Of a stretch of 64,000 bases of DNA, positions 35,359 through 43,214 are shown piece after piece; position 1 is the first letter of the stretch; each line of letters begins with the position of its first letter. The notes under the pieces were generated by a model. It saw only the letters and a list, made by a program, of their open reading frames with translations. It searched no databases and was not told the DNA's origin. The translations under genes and the position numbers were made by a program. This DNA is from JAGOPY01 sp964619555 (GTDB lineage Bacteria > Bacteroidota > Bacteroidia > Bacteroidales > JAGOPY01), in assembly GCA_964619555.1 (NCBI GenBank), contig CAZUDV010000012.1:62001-126000 (forward strand). Direction: 5' to 3'.

Positions 35359-35395
35359 ATGTATGAATAAACGTCCGGAACACTTATTCGTACGT
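35359..35395 (-). promoter_or_regulatory. Candidate operator, inverted repeat ATGTAYGAATAA-N13
   Basis: ATGTATGAATAA (35359-35370) and TTATTCGTACGT (35384-35395) are inverse copies at 10 of 12 positions, separated by 13 bases. The site centre is about 63 bp upstream of the predicted transcript start, a position typical of an activator site. Its distance to the -7 box (30 bp) equals that of the 34058-34094 site. Confidence 0.62.
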
Positions 35396-35542
35396 TAAAT
35401 TCACTATTGAATTGTGAAAAATTTGTTAATTTACAAGGAGTATGAAATCACCTGATTATTTAATCTTTGGTTTCCAATAGATTAAATGATATTTATTTTC
35501 ATTTACGGATTTTTGCCAAAAATCATCGGATCGGGATGATAA

Positions 35543-36101
35543 TTATTGTTTGATTATTTTCAGGATATTGTTTTGGGTCTCGTTATTCGCGACGAGCTTG
35601 AGAAAATAAGTACCATTTTTAAGAAGAACGTAAATATCCCATCTGCAGGTGTGTCGTCCCCGGTTAAGGATTCCCGGAGATTTCGTTCTAATTTCAGGCT
35701 GTTCTCCGGGCATGATCACCGCACCTCCATTCGCCTGGACCATGCTTTTTATTCTCGGTGAATAGTGATCGGTATGGGAGTGCGTTATAAACAGCTTTCG
35801 ATCTGATTGATGATCTCATTGGATAAAGATAAGGCCATCCGGAATATCCATCCGTCAAATCAAAAGCGAATACAACTTCCGGCGTCTTCACAATAAAGCC
35901 GTGGTTATACATCATCCAGATGGCCATTTCTGAATCCAGTGGAGTTTTCATTTCATTCCTGGCTTTAATCATCATCTGGATATAAAAATTTTGAACCTCC
36001 TGCGAGGTGCTGGCCGAATTTTCTTTCAGAATGGAATCCAGGGCCAGGATCGTTTCCTGGCGGATACCGGGATCTGTCAGGCTGGGTGGATGATCCAGCA
36101 T
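35543..36101 (-). pseudogene. Decayed metallo-beta-lactamase-fold gene with T9SS-like tail
   Basis: Remains of an MBL-fold gene spread over three frames. From an ATG at 36101 one frame reads 'MLDHPPSLTDPGIRQETILALDS…' to 'MMYNHGFIVKTPEVVFAFDL…YSGWPYLYP'. Near 35818 the sense moves to another frame ('SNEIINQIES') and near 35800 to a third, which carries the metal-binding signature 'LFITHSHTDHYSPRIKSMVQ' and then 'GGAVIMPGEQ'. The last part, 'LKNGTYFLKLVANNE…NILKIIKQ', looks like the end of a T9SS sorting domain placed unusually close to the MBL motif, so an internal deletion is likely. Two frameshifts and the missing 5' half argue for a pseudogene; sequencing error could explain a single shift but not the truncation. 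Confidence 0.7.
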
Positions 36102-36239
36102 AGTACTGTGGAACTGAATACTATAGATACGATAATATAGATCGTAGAAAATTCTTTTTTTTACGAAATTCTTTATGTTTACTGGATCACCAGTTTGCAG
36201 TTCGCAGAAGTTAATCGCTGCATTTTGAATCGTTTTATT

Positions 36240-36299
36240 GCCGCTGATTCGCAGATCAGTATGTGCATTTAGTGACAACTTTATCTGCGAATCTGCGGC
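36240..36299. repeat. 60-bp hairpin element, copy 1
   Basis: GCCGCTGATTCGCAGAT (36240-36256) pairs with ATCTGCGAATCTGCGGC (36283-36299) at 16 of 17 positions. A near-identical element at 38647-38706 has the same length. Each begins 10 bases beyond the stop codon of a beta-helix gene, so it may act as a terminator and was copied with the gene. Confidence 0.85.
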
Positions 36300-36308
36300 T
36301 TAAAACAT

Positions 36309-38630
36309 TCATCTCATCATGATCAATTTCTGCATGATCACCCGTTCTCCTGCATTCCCGCGAAGGATGTAAATGCCGTTGTCAAGCTCCCCGCGCTCCA
36401 GGATCACCGTGTGTTCCCCTTTTTGCCATTGAGCATTGATCAAGGACCTGACCTCCCGGCCGGTAAGGTCATATAGTTTTAATTCAATGTTTGAACCTTC
36501 AGGAAGATAGAATTTGATGGTTGTGTGATCGGTGAAAGGGTTTGGGTAACTCAGTGCGTTGAACTCAGAACTTAGAAATGCCCCATCTTCAACGCTTACC
36601 CCCAGCACCATAACCGTATTCGAGTTCTGGCTCGTCCACAGGGCGTTGTGGGCCCGCACCCTGAAATAATAAATTTCCGGTTCGAGGGATGATACCAGCG
36701 CGAAAGTGTCTATTCCTGTACTCAGGTTAGAATAACCCGGCACCAGTGAATCAAAATTTTCATCGATCGCCACATCGAGGAAGTAATCCAGTGCCCACAG
36801 TGAATTCGTCCAGTTCGCCACGAAATAGTCCAGACCGATTTCTTCAGGCATAAGGGCAATCGGCGGAGCCGGCGGGTTATCCCATCTTTCATCCGCACCT
36901 ACGTCAAATAAGAAATATTGCTGGTCGGGGCGGAATTCGCCATCATAGTCAACCCCCGGAGCGTAATAAACGGTGCCATCCACTTCCAGCGAATCAATGC
37001 CGGCATTTTTACAGGGGCTGGTCAGGGAAAGGTGACAGAGCGTATCGCCGGGAATGAATTGCGGATCCGCGTTGAAGTTATGGTCACCGGTCCATGGACC
37101 GTGAATGATTGGAGTACTGATATCGCAGTAAGAAATGGTGATTGTTTCAGTCGAGTTGTTATCGATGTCTTTTCCCAGCGGGGCGTCGTTATCCCAGAAA
37201 ATGCAATTGAAGATCACTGGTGGGCTTAATGCCCCGTTGAACCGGAAGGCCCCGCCTCTTTCGTCGGCCGTGTTGCCCACAAATGTGTTATTGGATACTA
37301 TAGTTTTCTCTGATGGTTTTGAGCTCATAAGCTCTTTTGAATCTGCCATGTTATTCAATACCAGTCCGCCTGCCCTTCCTTGCCCACTCCCGCCGGCGTT
37401 ATTCTCAAAGAACATATTATTCGTTATTTCGAGATTATATGAACTCTCTTCGTACATTCCGGCTCCCCGGAAACTTGCATTTTCACTGATCAGGTTGGCA
37501 TCAACTGTTACTTCATTTTCATAGGCAAATCCGAGATAAATCCCCCCACCTCGCCCATTATTGTTTGCAGTTCCTGAATTTTGGGATATTTCATTCTCCG
37601 TGATCAGGGTTATTCCAAGTGGTAGTCCACAATAAAGCCCGGCACCCATCCACCAACCACTGGAAAAGACATTGATTTCATTATTGCTGATCACATTTTG
37701 ACCTAAGGTTAATGAAGCAGTCTGGTTGAGAGTAATACCCCCACCATTAACATTGGCTCCTGAAATGCTGTTGCCAATGAACGAATTATGCCAAATGGCA
37801 CAGTGCAAGTATTCAGCATAAAAGCCTCCCCCTTTTGAGATTACGGATATGCTGCTGGTCTCAACAATGTTGTTGCGGATGATATTGCCAGAAAAATTAA
37901 GCGAACAGATGTAGGGTGACGGCGAGGTGGCGACAATACCCCCACCCAATCCAGCTCCGGGTCCGGGATTGTAACAATAATTATTTTCTATAATATTATA
38001 CGCTATCCGGGCATTTCCCCACACTTCGATTCCTCCTCCGGATGCGCCCTGGACTGTTGCCAGTGATTGATTGTCTCTAATCAGGTTATTTTCAATAATG
38101 GCCCAGGAGTCAATTGAGTCGTTGTAACTCATGATACCAGCGCCCCAGGCATTTTCCGTACCACTGAGTATATTGTTTATAATTTTGTTGTTCAGTATTT
38201 TAGCCGTGGCGTGATAGCATACAATACCACCTCCGATCCTGGCATCATAGTTTTGCAGGTATATCCCCGATCCATTTGTAATGGTAAGGCCGCAAATTAC
38301 TGAAGTCGTATCTTCTCCCATATCCAAAGTGATTACCGAACCAAAATCCGGGTTCGCCGGCTGGCTCCCGTCAATCACCGTGTTGTTGATGTGGTTGGTG
38401 TCGGCATCCATGATGAAATGGCTGGCCACGGTGATGGCCTTTCCATTGAAGTTGATGTTTTCCAGGTACGTCCCGTCGGCGACGAGCACCGTGTCGCCAT
38501 CGTTTGCGGCATCGATCCCTGCCTGGATCGTCGGCTGATCCGCAGGGACGTGGATAATTTGCGCCACACCCAATTGCGAAATGAGAAATACGCAATGCGC
38601 AATGAGAAATGAAAGGATGATTGTTTTCAT
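36309..38630 (-). CDS. Right-handed beta-helix surface protein with T9SS domain (paralogue A)
   Basis: A 773-residue exported protein. Signal peptide (MKTIILSFLIAHCVFLISQ…, cleavage near GVAQ), then the pectate-lyase-like start 'IIHVPADQPTIQAGIDAANDGDTVLVADGTY', and a right-handed parallel beta-helix to about residue 560 with repeating 'NNKIINNILSG', 'IIENNLIRDNQS', 'NNTFVGNTADERGG' coils and Gly-rich turns. A fibronectin-like module follows (about 585-680), then a T9SS sorting domain (from 'ALSYPNPFTDHTTIKFYLPEG' to the end). No catalytic residues are evident; binding or structural roles are more likely than lyase activity. It is a tandem copy of the next gene, nearly identical at both ends and divergent in the helix. 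Confidence 0.87.
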   Translation of the reverse strand: MKTIILSFLIAHCVFLISQLGVAQIIHVPADQPTIQAGIDAANDGDTVLVADGTYLENINFNGKAITVASHFIMDADTNHINNTVIDGSQPANPDFGSVITLDMGEDTTSVICGLTITNGSGIYLQNYDARIGGGIVCYHATAKILNNKIINNILSGTENAWGAGIMSYNDSIDSWAIIENNLIRDNQSLATVQGASGGGIEVWGNARIAYNIIENNYCYNPGPGAGLGGGIVATSPSPYICSLNFSGNIIRNNIVETSSISVISKGGGFYAEYLHCAIWHNSFIGNSISGANVNGGGITLNQTASLTLGQNVISNNEINVFSSGWWMGAGLYCGLPLGITLITENEISQNSGTANNNGRGGGIYLGFAYENEVTVDANLISENASFRGAGMYEESSYNLEITNNMFFENNAGGSGQGRAGGLVLNNMADSKELMSSKPSEKTIVSNNTFVGNTADERGGAFRFNGALSPPVIFNCIFWDNDAPLGKDIDNNSTETITISYCDISTPIIHGPWTGDHNFNADPQFIPGDTLCHLSLTSPCKNAGIDSLEVDGTVYYAPGVDYDGEFRPDQQYFLFDVGADERWDNPPAPPIALMPEEIGLDYFVANWTNSLWALDYFLDVAIDENFDSLVPGYSNLSTGIDTFALVSSLEPEIYYFRVRAHNALWTSQNSNTVMVLGVSVEDGAFLSSEFNALSYPNPFTDHTTIKFYLPEGSNIELKLYDLTGREVRSLINAQWQKGEHTVILERGELDNGIYILRGNAGERVIMQKLIMMR

Positions 38631-38646
38631 GGTCTAGCAATTTATT

Positions 38647-38706
38647 GCCGCTGATTCGCAGATCAGTATGTGCAATAAGTGACATCTTAATCTGCGAATC
38701 TGCGGC
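38647..38706. repeat. 60-bp hairpin element, copy 2
   Basis: GCCGCTGATTCGCAGAT (38647-38663) pairs with ATCTGCGAATCTGCGGC (38690-38706). It lies in the 85-bp gap between the two beta-helix genes, 9 bases beyond the stop of one and 16 bases before the start codon of the other. Confidence 0.85.
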
Positions 38707-38715
38707 TTAAAACAT

Positions 38716-41061
38716 TCATCTCATCATGATTAATTTCTGCATGATCACCTGTTCTCCTGCATTCCCGCGAAGGATGTAAATGCCGTTGTCAAACTCCCCG
38801 CGCTCCAGGATCACCGTGTGCTCCCCCTTCTCCCAGTGACCGCTTACCACTGACCTGACTTCCCGGCCGGTGAGGTCAAATAGTTTTAATTCAATGCCTG
38901 AATCTTCAGGGAGATAAAATTTGATCGTTGTGTGATCGCTGAAAGGATTGGGAAAACTCTGAACTCTGAACTTATCACTCTGAACTGCCTTATCTTCGAT
39001 ACCTACTCCCAGTATCATCACCGTATTCGAATTCTGGCTAGTCCACAAGGCGTTGCAGGCTCTTACCCTGAAATAATACAAACCCGGTTCAAGATTCGAA
39101 ACCAGGGCGAAAGTGTCTTTTGCAACCTGAAGGTCGTCATAACCCGGAACAAAATACACAAAGGATTCATCGTAAGCAACATCGAGTTCATACCAAATCG
39201 CCCATATGGAACTGGTCCATATTGCTACAAAATAATCGAACCCTATCTCTTCGGGATAGAATGCATGCGGTGCATCCGGCACATCGTAGAATTCATCCGC
39301 CCCAATGTCCACAGAGCCTGAAGGATTGGGACGAGGCTCACCTTCAAAGTCAAATAAGGGCGTTTGCATGGATTGCAGGCCGGCATCCTTGCATGGACTT
39401 GCCTGTGTGAGATGATATCCCCAGCTCAAGAGCGGGTCTGCATTTATATTATTATTACCCTCCCAGAGTCCGCCTATGGAATTCGTATCAATGTCATTAT
39501 ATGATATCGTGAATGGCAATGCACTCCAGTTCCGGATATCTTTTCCAATGGGACTTGTATTATTCCAGAAGATGCAGTTGTATATTTCAGGTGCCGCCAG
39601 GAACCCTTCAAATCGTATACCTCCTGCATCATGTGTAGCCTCGTTGTCGTAAAAGGAGTTATTGATAAGAATGAATTGACCGGATAAATTGTTATCCTGA
39701 ACATTGCTTGGATGGTACATTCCAATGGCTCCTCCCCGATAACTGGTATTGGAACCAAAAACATTGTTGCTTATTTTTAATCCATAACATCCCCTTTCAT
39801 ATATACCTGCCCCATGGTAAGCTTCATTCAGTTTGAATTGATTTCCCTCCACCAAAATTGAAATGGTGTCCGCTTCGAGAATAGATAATCCTCCGCCGGC
39901 ACCAATGGGTTCGATAGGGCCGGTATTATGAAAGAAATAATTACCTTTCACTATTCCGCTGGCCTCTGGAAAGAAGTAGGCACATCCGGCGCCATACCAT
40001 ATCGAGTCGGCATCCACCTCGTTATATGTTATCGTATTGTTGATACACTCTGTATAACCGGGATAATAGAACTGCAACCCGCCACCGTCAGCTTCCCAGC
40101 CTGAAGCGGAATTATAACTGAAATCATTACCGGTCACATAAGATTCCGAATCGAAGACTCCCAATCCTCCTGCTGTTGCTGCGTAGGTTGGATTTGCAGC
40201 ACTGATTGAATTATACTGGAAAATATTGTCTGAGATTGTGGCCTCCATGTAAGCAATGATGACTCCGCCACCACTGCCTCCCATATTCGATCCGGCGGTG
40301 TTATAACGGACCAGGTTATTGTTAAAAGTGAGCATATCCAATGGCGGCGCAGTCGGTGACCCAATATACATTCCCCCTCCGGCCGCATTGCCCAGATTTC
40401 CGTTCGTGGTGTTATAGGCTATCACGTTGTGGCAGATCCTGGCATTGATCCATATCTCGCATCCGCCGCCGGTGGCCCAGCTGGTTGTTGCCGTTGCTTG
40501 ATTATTGCTAATGATGTTGTTTTCCAGGATAAGCCAGTAATTGCCCTCGGATTTTACACAGGCCAAACCTCCTCCGAATGCATAGTTTGGTTCGGAAACT
40601 TCATTTCCAGTGATTTTGTTGTGAATGATCCTGGCGCCTGAATTATAACAGATAATGCCGCCTCCAACCCTGGCACCGAAGGTTGGTTCCGGCCAACCTG
40701 TCCCGCCTGTAATAGTAAAACCGCAAATAATTGACGTAGTGTCTTCCCCGTTGGTGAATGCAACTGTGGACCCGTAATCCGGATTAGCCGGCTGGCTCCC
40801 GTCGATCAACGTGTTGCCGATGTGGTTCGTATCCGCATCCATGATAAAGTGGCTGGCCACGGTTATGGCCTTGCCCATGAAGCTGATGTTTTCCAGGTAC
40901 GTCCCGTCGGCGACGAGCACCGTGTCGCCATCGTTTGCGGCATCGATCCCTGCCTGGATCGTCGGCTGATCCGCAGGGACGTGGATAATTTGCGCCACAC
41001 CCAATTGCGAAATGAGAAATACGCAATGCGCAATGAGAAATGAAAGGATGATTGTTTTCAT
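38716..41061 (-). CDS. Right-handed beta-helix surface protein with T9SS domain (paralogue B)
   Basis: A 781-residue tandem paralogue of the gene at 36309; the ATG at 41061 gives the same signal peptide and is preferred to an in-frame start at 41109. The first 80 or so residues and the last 80 are almost the same as in paralogue A, while the beta-helix (about 90-560; 'NNIISNNQATATTSWATGGG', 'FNNNLVRYNTAG', 'LINNSFYDNEATHDAGG') is clearly different. A fibronectin-like module and a T9SS sorting domain follow. In the linker before the sorting domain, 'VQSDKFRVQSF' is encoded by a CAGAGTT-type simple repeat. The two proteins probably present different surfaces on a shared export and anchoring frame. 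Confidence 0.87.
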   Translation of the reverse strand: MKTIILSFLIAHCVFLISQLGVAQIIHVPADQPTIQAGIDAANDGDTVLVADGTYLENISFMGKAITVASHFIMDADTNHIGNTLIDGSQPANPDYGSTVAFTNGEDTTSIICGFTITGGTGWPEPTFGARVGGGIICYNSGARIIHNKITGNEVSEPNYAFGGGLACVKSEGNYWLILENNIISNNQATATTSWATGGGCEIWINARICHNVIAYNTTNGNLGNAAGGGMYIGSPTAPPLDMLTFNNNLVRYNTAGSNMGGSGGGVIIAYMEATISDNIFQYNSISAANPTYAATAGGLGVFDSESYVTGNDFSYNSASGWEADGGGLQFYYPGYTECINNTITYNEVDADSIWYGAGCAYFFPEASGIVKGNYFFHNTGPIEPIGAGGGLSILEADTISILVEGNQFKLNEAYHGAGIYERGCYGLKISNNVFGSNTSYRGGAIGMYHPSNVQDNNLSGQFILINNSFYDNEATHDAGGIRFEGFLAAPEIYNCIFWNNTSPIGKDIRNWSALPFTISYNDIDTNSIGGLWEGNNNINADPLLSWGYHLTQASPCKDAGLQSMQTPLFDFEGEPRPNPSGSVDIGADEFYDVPDAPHAFYPEEIGFDYFVAIWTSSIWAIWYELDVAYDESFVYFVPGYDDLQVAKDTFALVSNLEPGLYYFRVRACNALWTSQNSNTVMILGVGIEDKAVQSDKFRVQSFPNPFSDHTTIKFYLPEDSGIELKLFDLTGREVRSVVSGHWEKGEHTVILERGEFDNGIYILRGNAGEQVIMQKLIMMR

Positions 41062-41386
41062 GGCTGGTAAGATTTGGTCAATAAATGGAGAATGGGCGAT
41101 AAAACACAAATCCTAATCCCAGCGGAAAGATTAACATTCTGGATTATAGACCTGACGCTTAAAGATACAATAATTTGAGTGGAAAAGCAACAGTAATAGC
41201 GATTAAATTATTTGCCCAACGACCTGGAAGGAATTGTCTGGGAAGCGATGTCGAAGTGATTTTTTTAATTCATTTGACATGCACAAGCTCATTCCTCAGT
41301 TAACAAACATTGCGAAATGTGAAATGACACTGGGAAATGCGAAATGAAACTGAATTTCCCGTAACTTGCGGTGTTTCATCATTGCC
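41062..41386. other. Intergenic region with simple GAAATG-type repeats
   Basis: There is no gene or RNA I can support. At 41312-41350 the motif GCGAAATGTGAAATGACA is followed by a variant copy (GGGAAATGCGAAATGAAA). The same wording occurs inside the signal-peptide codons of the two beta-helix genes. The region otherwise holds AT-rich sequence upstream of two divergent genes. Confidence 0.5.
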
Positions 41387-41995
41387 ATGAAGAACTTTAT
41401 TTTTTCACCTTTAATTTTATTGATCCTGTTCTTCCTGCCGGGAAAATTACAGTCTCAACAATGGGAGTTTGCCAGGGAAAAGGATGGGATAACGATCAGT
41501 ACCCGGCCTGAAGCCGGCAGCCACTACAAGGCCTTTAAAGGAGAGGTGGAGTTGCATGCCAGCATTGATTTAATCAGCCGGATGCTGGAGGATGTGGAGC
41601 AGTTTGATGTATGGGATGAGGATATCAGCGAGATAAGGGTCCTGGAACACGATCCTGGCAAATCGCTCAGGTATTATGTAGTGTATGATCTTCCCTGGCC
41701 GTTTACCGACCGGGACTTGTGTGTCGAGGCGGTTTTTTCTTCCGAGCCGGCTTCCCTGGCCCGGATCCTGCAGTCCAGGTCAGTTCCTGAAGCCGTGCCA
41801 TTGAATGAGGATCATGTCAGGATTGTCAATTACTGGCAAAAATGGATCATACAGCCCCTGGAAGGCGGCTTGGTCCGTTTGACCGTGGAAGGATTTGCCG
41901 ATCCCGCAGGGGATATCCCGGCCTGGATCGCCAACATGGCCATAACTGACACACCGTTGAACATGCTTGGATCGATTCGGGAAGAGGTGGAATAG
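41387..41995 (+). CDS. Exported START/SRPBCC-domain protein
   Basis: A 202-residue protein with a signal peptide (MKNFIFSPLILLILFFLPGKLQSQ) and one START-like domain: 'WEFAREKDGITISTRPEAGSHYKAFKGEVEL', 'ISRMLEDVEQFDVWDEDISEIRVLE', 'RYYVVYDLPWPFTDRDLCVEAVF', 'VNYWQKWIIQPLEGGLVRLTVEGFADPAGDIPAWIANM'. The helix-grip fold binds lipids or other hydrophobic ligands in its large hydrophobic cavity. The signal peptide places it in the periplasm, where it might move or sense a lipid. The ATG at 41387 is chosen over an upstream TTG (41366) that adds residues before the signal peptide. It is not clearly in an operon. Confidence 0.85.
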   Translation: MKNFIFSPLILLILFFLPGKLQSQQWEFAREKDGITISTRPEAGSHYKAFKGEVELHASIDLISRMLEDVEQFDVWDEDISEIRVLEHDPGKSLRYYVVYDLPWPFTDRDLCVEAVFSSEPASLARILQSRSVPEAVPLNEDHVRIVNYWQKWIIQPLEGGLVRLTVEGFADPAGDIPAWIANMAITDTPLNMLGSIREEVE

Positions 41996-42000
41996 GGTTT

Positions 42001-42018
42001 CTTGTTTCTGGTTTCTTG
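42001..42018. repeat. Short dispersed repeat CAAGAAACCAGAAACAAG (inverse copy)
   Basis: The 18 bases are the exact reverse complement of 61989-62006. Both lie just downstream of genes in non-coding sequence. Confidence 0.7.
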
Positions 42019-42089
42019 TAATGCTTCCAGGTTACGAAAATCAAATTGTAAACTGAAAATCCTAAATCCCTTATTCTTAACTAATTTTT

Positions 42090-43178
42090 TTACCCCTGGT
42101 AGCGGTAAGCGATGGAATTGATGTTCATCCCGGCGCCAACAGAGGCGAACAGGATCAGGTCCCCTTTCTGTAGGTTGTGGAACTTCTCTTCTCCTTCCCC
42201 TTTTCTTACCTGGTCGAATAAGGTGGGTACCGTTGCAACGGAACTGTTCCCGAGTTTATGGATGTTCATTGGGGTGATGCCGGCCGGTACTTCCCTGATC
42301 TTATACATGCGGTAGAAACGCTTGATGATCTCATCATCCATTTTCTCATTGGCCTGGTGGATGAAAATTTTCCTGACATCCGTTATATCGGCGCCGGCCC
42401 TTTCCAGGCAAAGTTTCATAGCGTCGGGAACATGCGTCAGTGCGAACTCGTAGATTTTCCTGCCGTGCATTTTAATATAGCGGATATTTGGGTCGGAATT
42501 TTTATAATTGCTCCTTCCCAGGTACAGATAATAAGCTTCTTTCAGGGTATAAGAAGCGACGGATGACGACAGGATCCCCAGCCTGGATTCGCCTTCTTTC
42601 ACTTCCACTATGCAGGCACCCGCACCATCGGCATAGATCATCGAATCCCGGTCATGCATATCCACCACCCTTGAAAGCGTTTCCGTTCCGATGACCAGGC
42701 ATTTTTTCGCCAGACCTGACCGGATAAATGAATCGGCCTGGATCAGGCCCTGGATCCAGCCCGGACATCCAAACAATATATCATAGGCGACACAATACGG
42801 ATTTTCAATTTCCAGGTTATGTTTGATCCTTGATGCCAGGCTTGGGATCGTATCGGTCTGGATCGTGTTTTTCTTCACATCCCCAAAATTCTGGGCAACA
42901 ATGATCTGATCGATCTCTTCCTTATTGATGCCGGCATCCCGGATGGCAATGGCAGCCGCTTTTGCGCCGATATCGGAAGCTACCAGGTCGTCGGTAACGT
43001 AGCGGCGTTCCTGGATCCCGGTAATGGCCAGGAATTTTTCTGAGATTTCTTCATGAGGTGCATCAAATGCGACACCTTCATCGTTGTAAAATTTATTTCC
43101 TGAAAAATCTTCATTGGTTTTGATACCGGTCGGGACATAACTTCCCGTACCGGTGATCAGGACATTCTGATAGGGCAT
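42090..43178 (-). CDS. 3-oxoacyl-ACP synthase III-like enzyme (KAS III/FabH family)
   Basis: A 362-residue thiolase-fold condensing enzyme with the complete Cys-His-Asn triad: Cys138 in 'DILFGCPGWIQG', His274 in 'IFIHQANEKM' and Asn311 in 'HKLGNSSVATVPTL', plus the C-terminal 'GDLILFASVGAGMN'. FabH-type enzymes condense acyl-CoA with malonyl-ACP. The N-terminal region (residues 20-60, 'NKFYNDEGVAFDAPHEEI') is longer than in housekeeping FabH, as in many Bacteroidota second copies, so a specialised lipid or aryl-polyene-like role is possible. No other fatty-acid gene is nearby. Its -7 box overlaps the end of the upstream dus gene. Confidence 0.88.
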   Translation of the reverse strand: MPYQNVLITGTGSYVPTGIKTNEDFSGNKFYNDEGVAFDAPHEEISEKFLAITGIQERRYVTDDLVASDIGAKAAAIAIRDAGINKEEIDQIIVAQNFGDVKKNTIQTDTIPSLASRIKHNLEIENPYCVAYDILFGCPGWIQGLIQADSFIRSGLAKKCLVIGTETLSRVVDMHDRDSMIYADGAGACIVEVKEGESRLGILSSSVASYTLKEAYYLYLGRSNYKNSDPNIRYIKMHGRKIYEFALTHVPDAMKLCLERAGADITDVRKIFIHQANEKMDDEIIKRFYRMYKIREVPAGITPMNIHKLGNSSVATVPTLFDQVRKGEGEEKFHNLQKGDLILFASVGAGMNINSIAYRYQG

Positions 43179-43206
43179 GCCGGTTTATAAATTGATTACT
43201 TCCGCG

Positions 43207-43214
43207 CAAAGTTA
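43207..43214 (-). promoter_or_regulatory. -7 promoter box (TAACTTTG) of the KAS III-like gene
   Basis: An exact minus-strand TAnnTTTG box that includes the stop codon of the upstream dus gene; the leader to the ATG at 43178 is about 23 bases. Confidence 0.5.
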
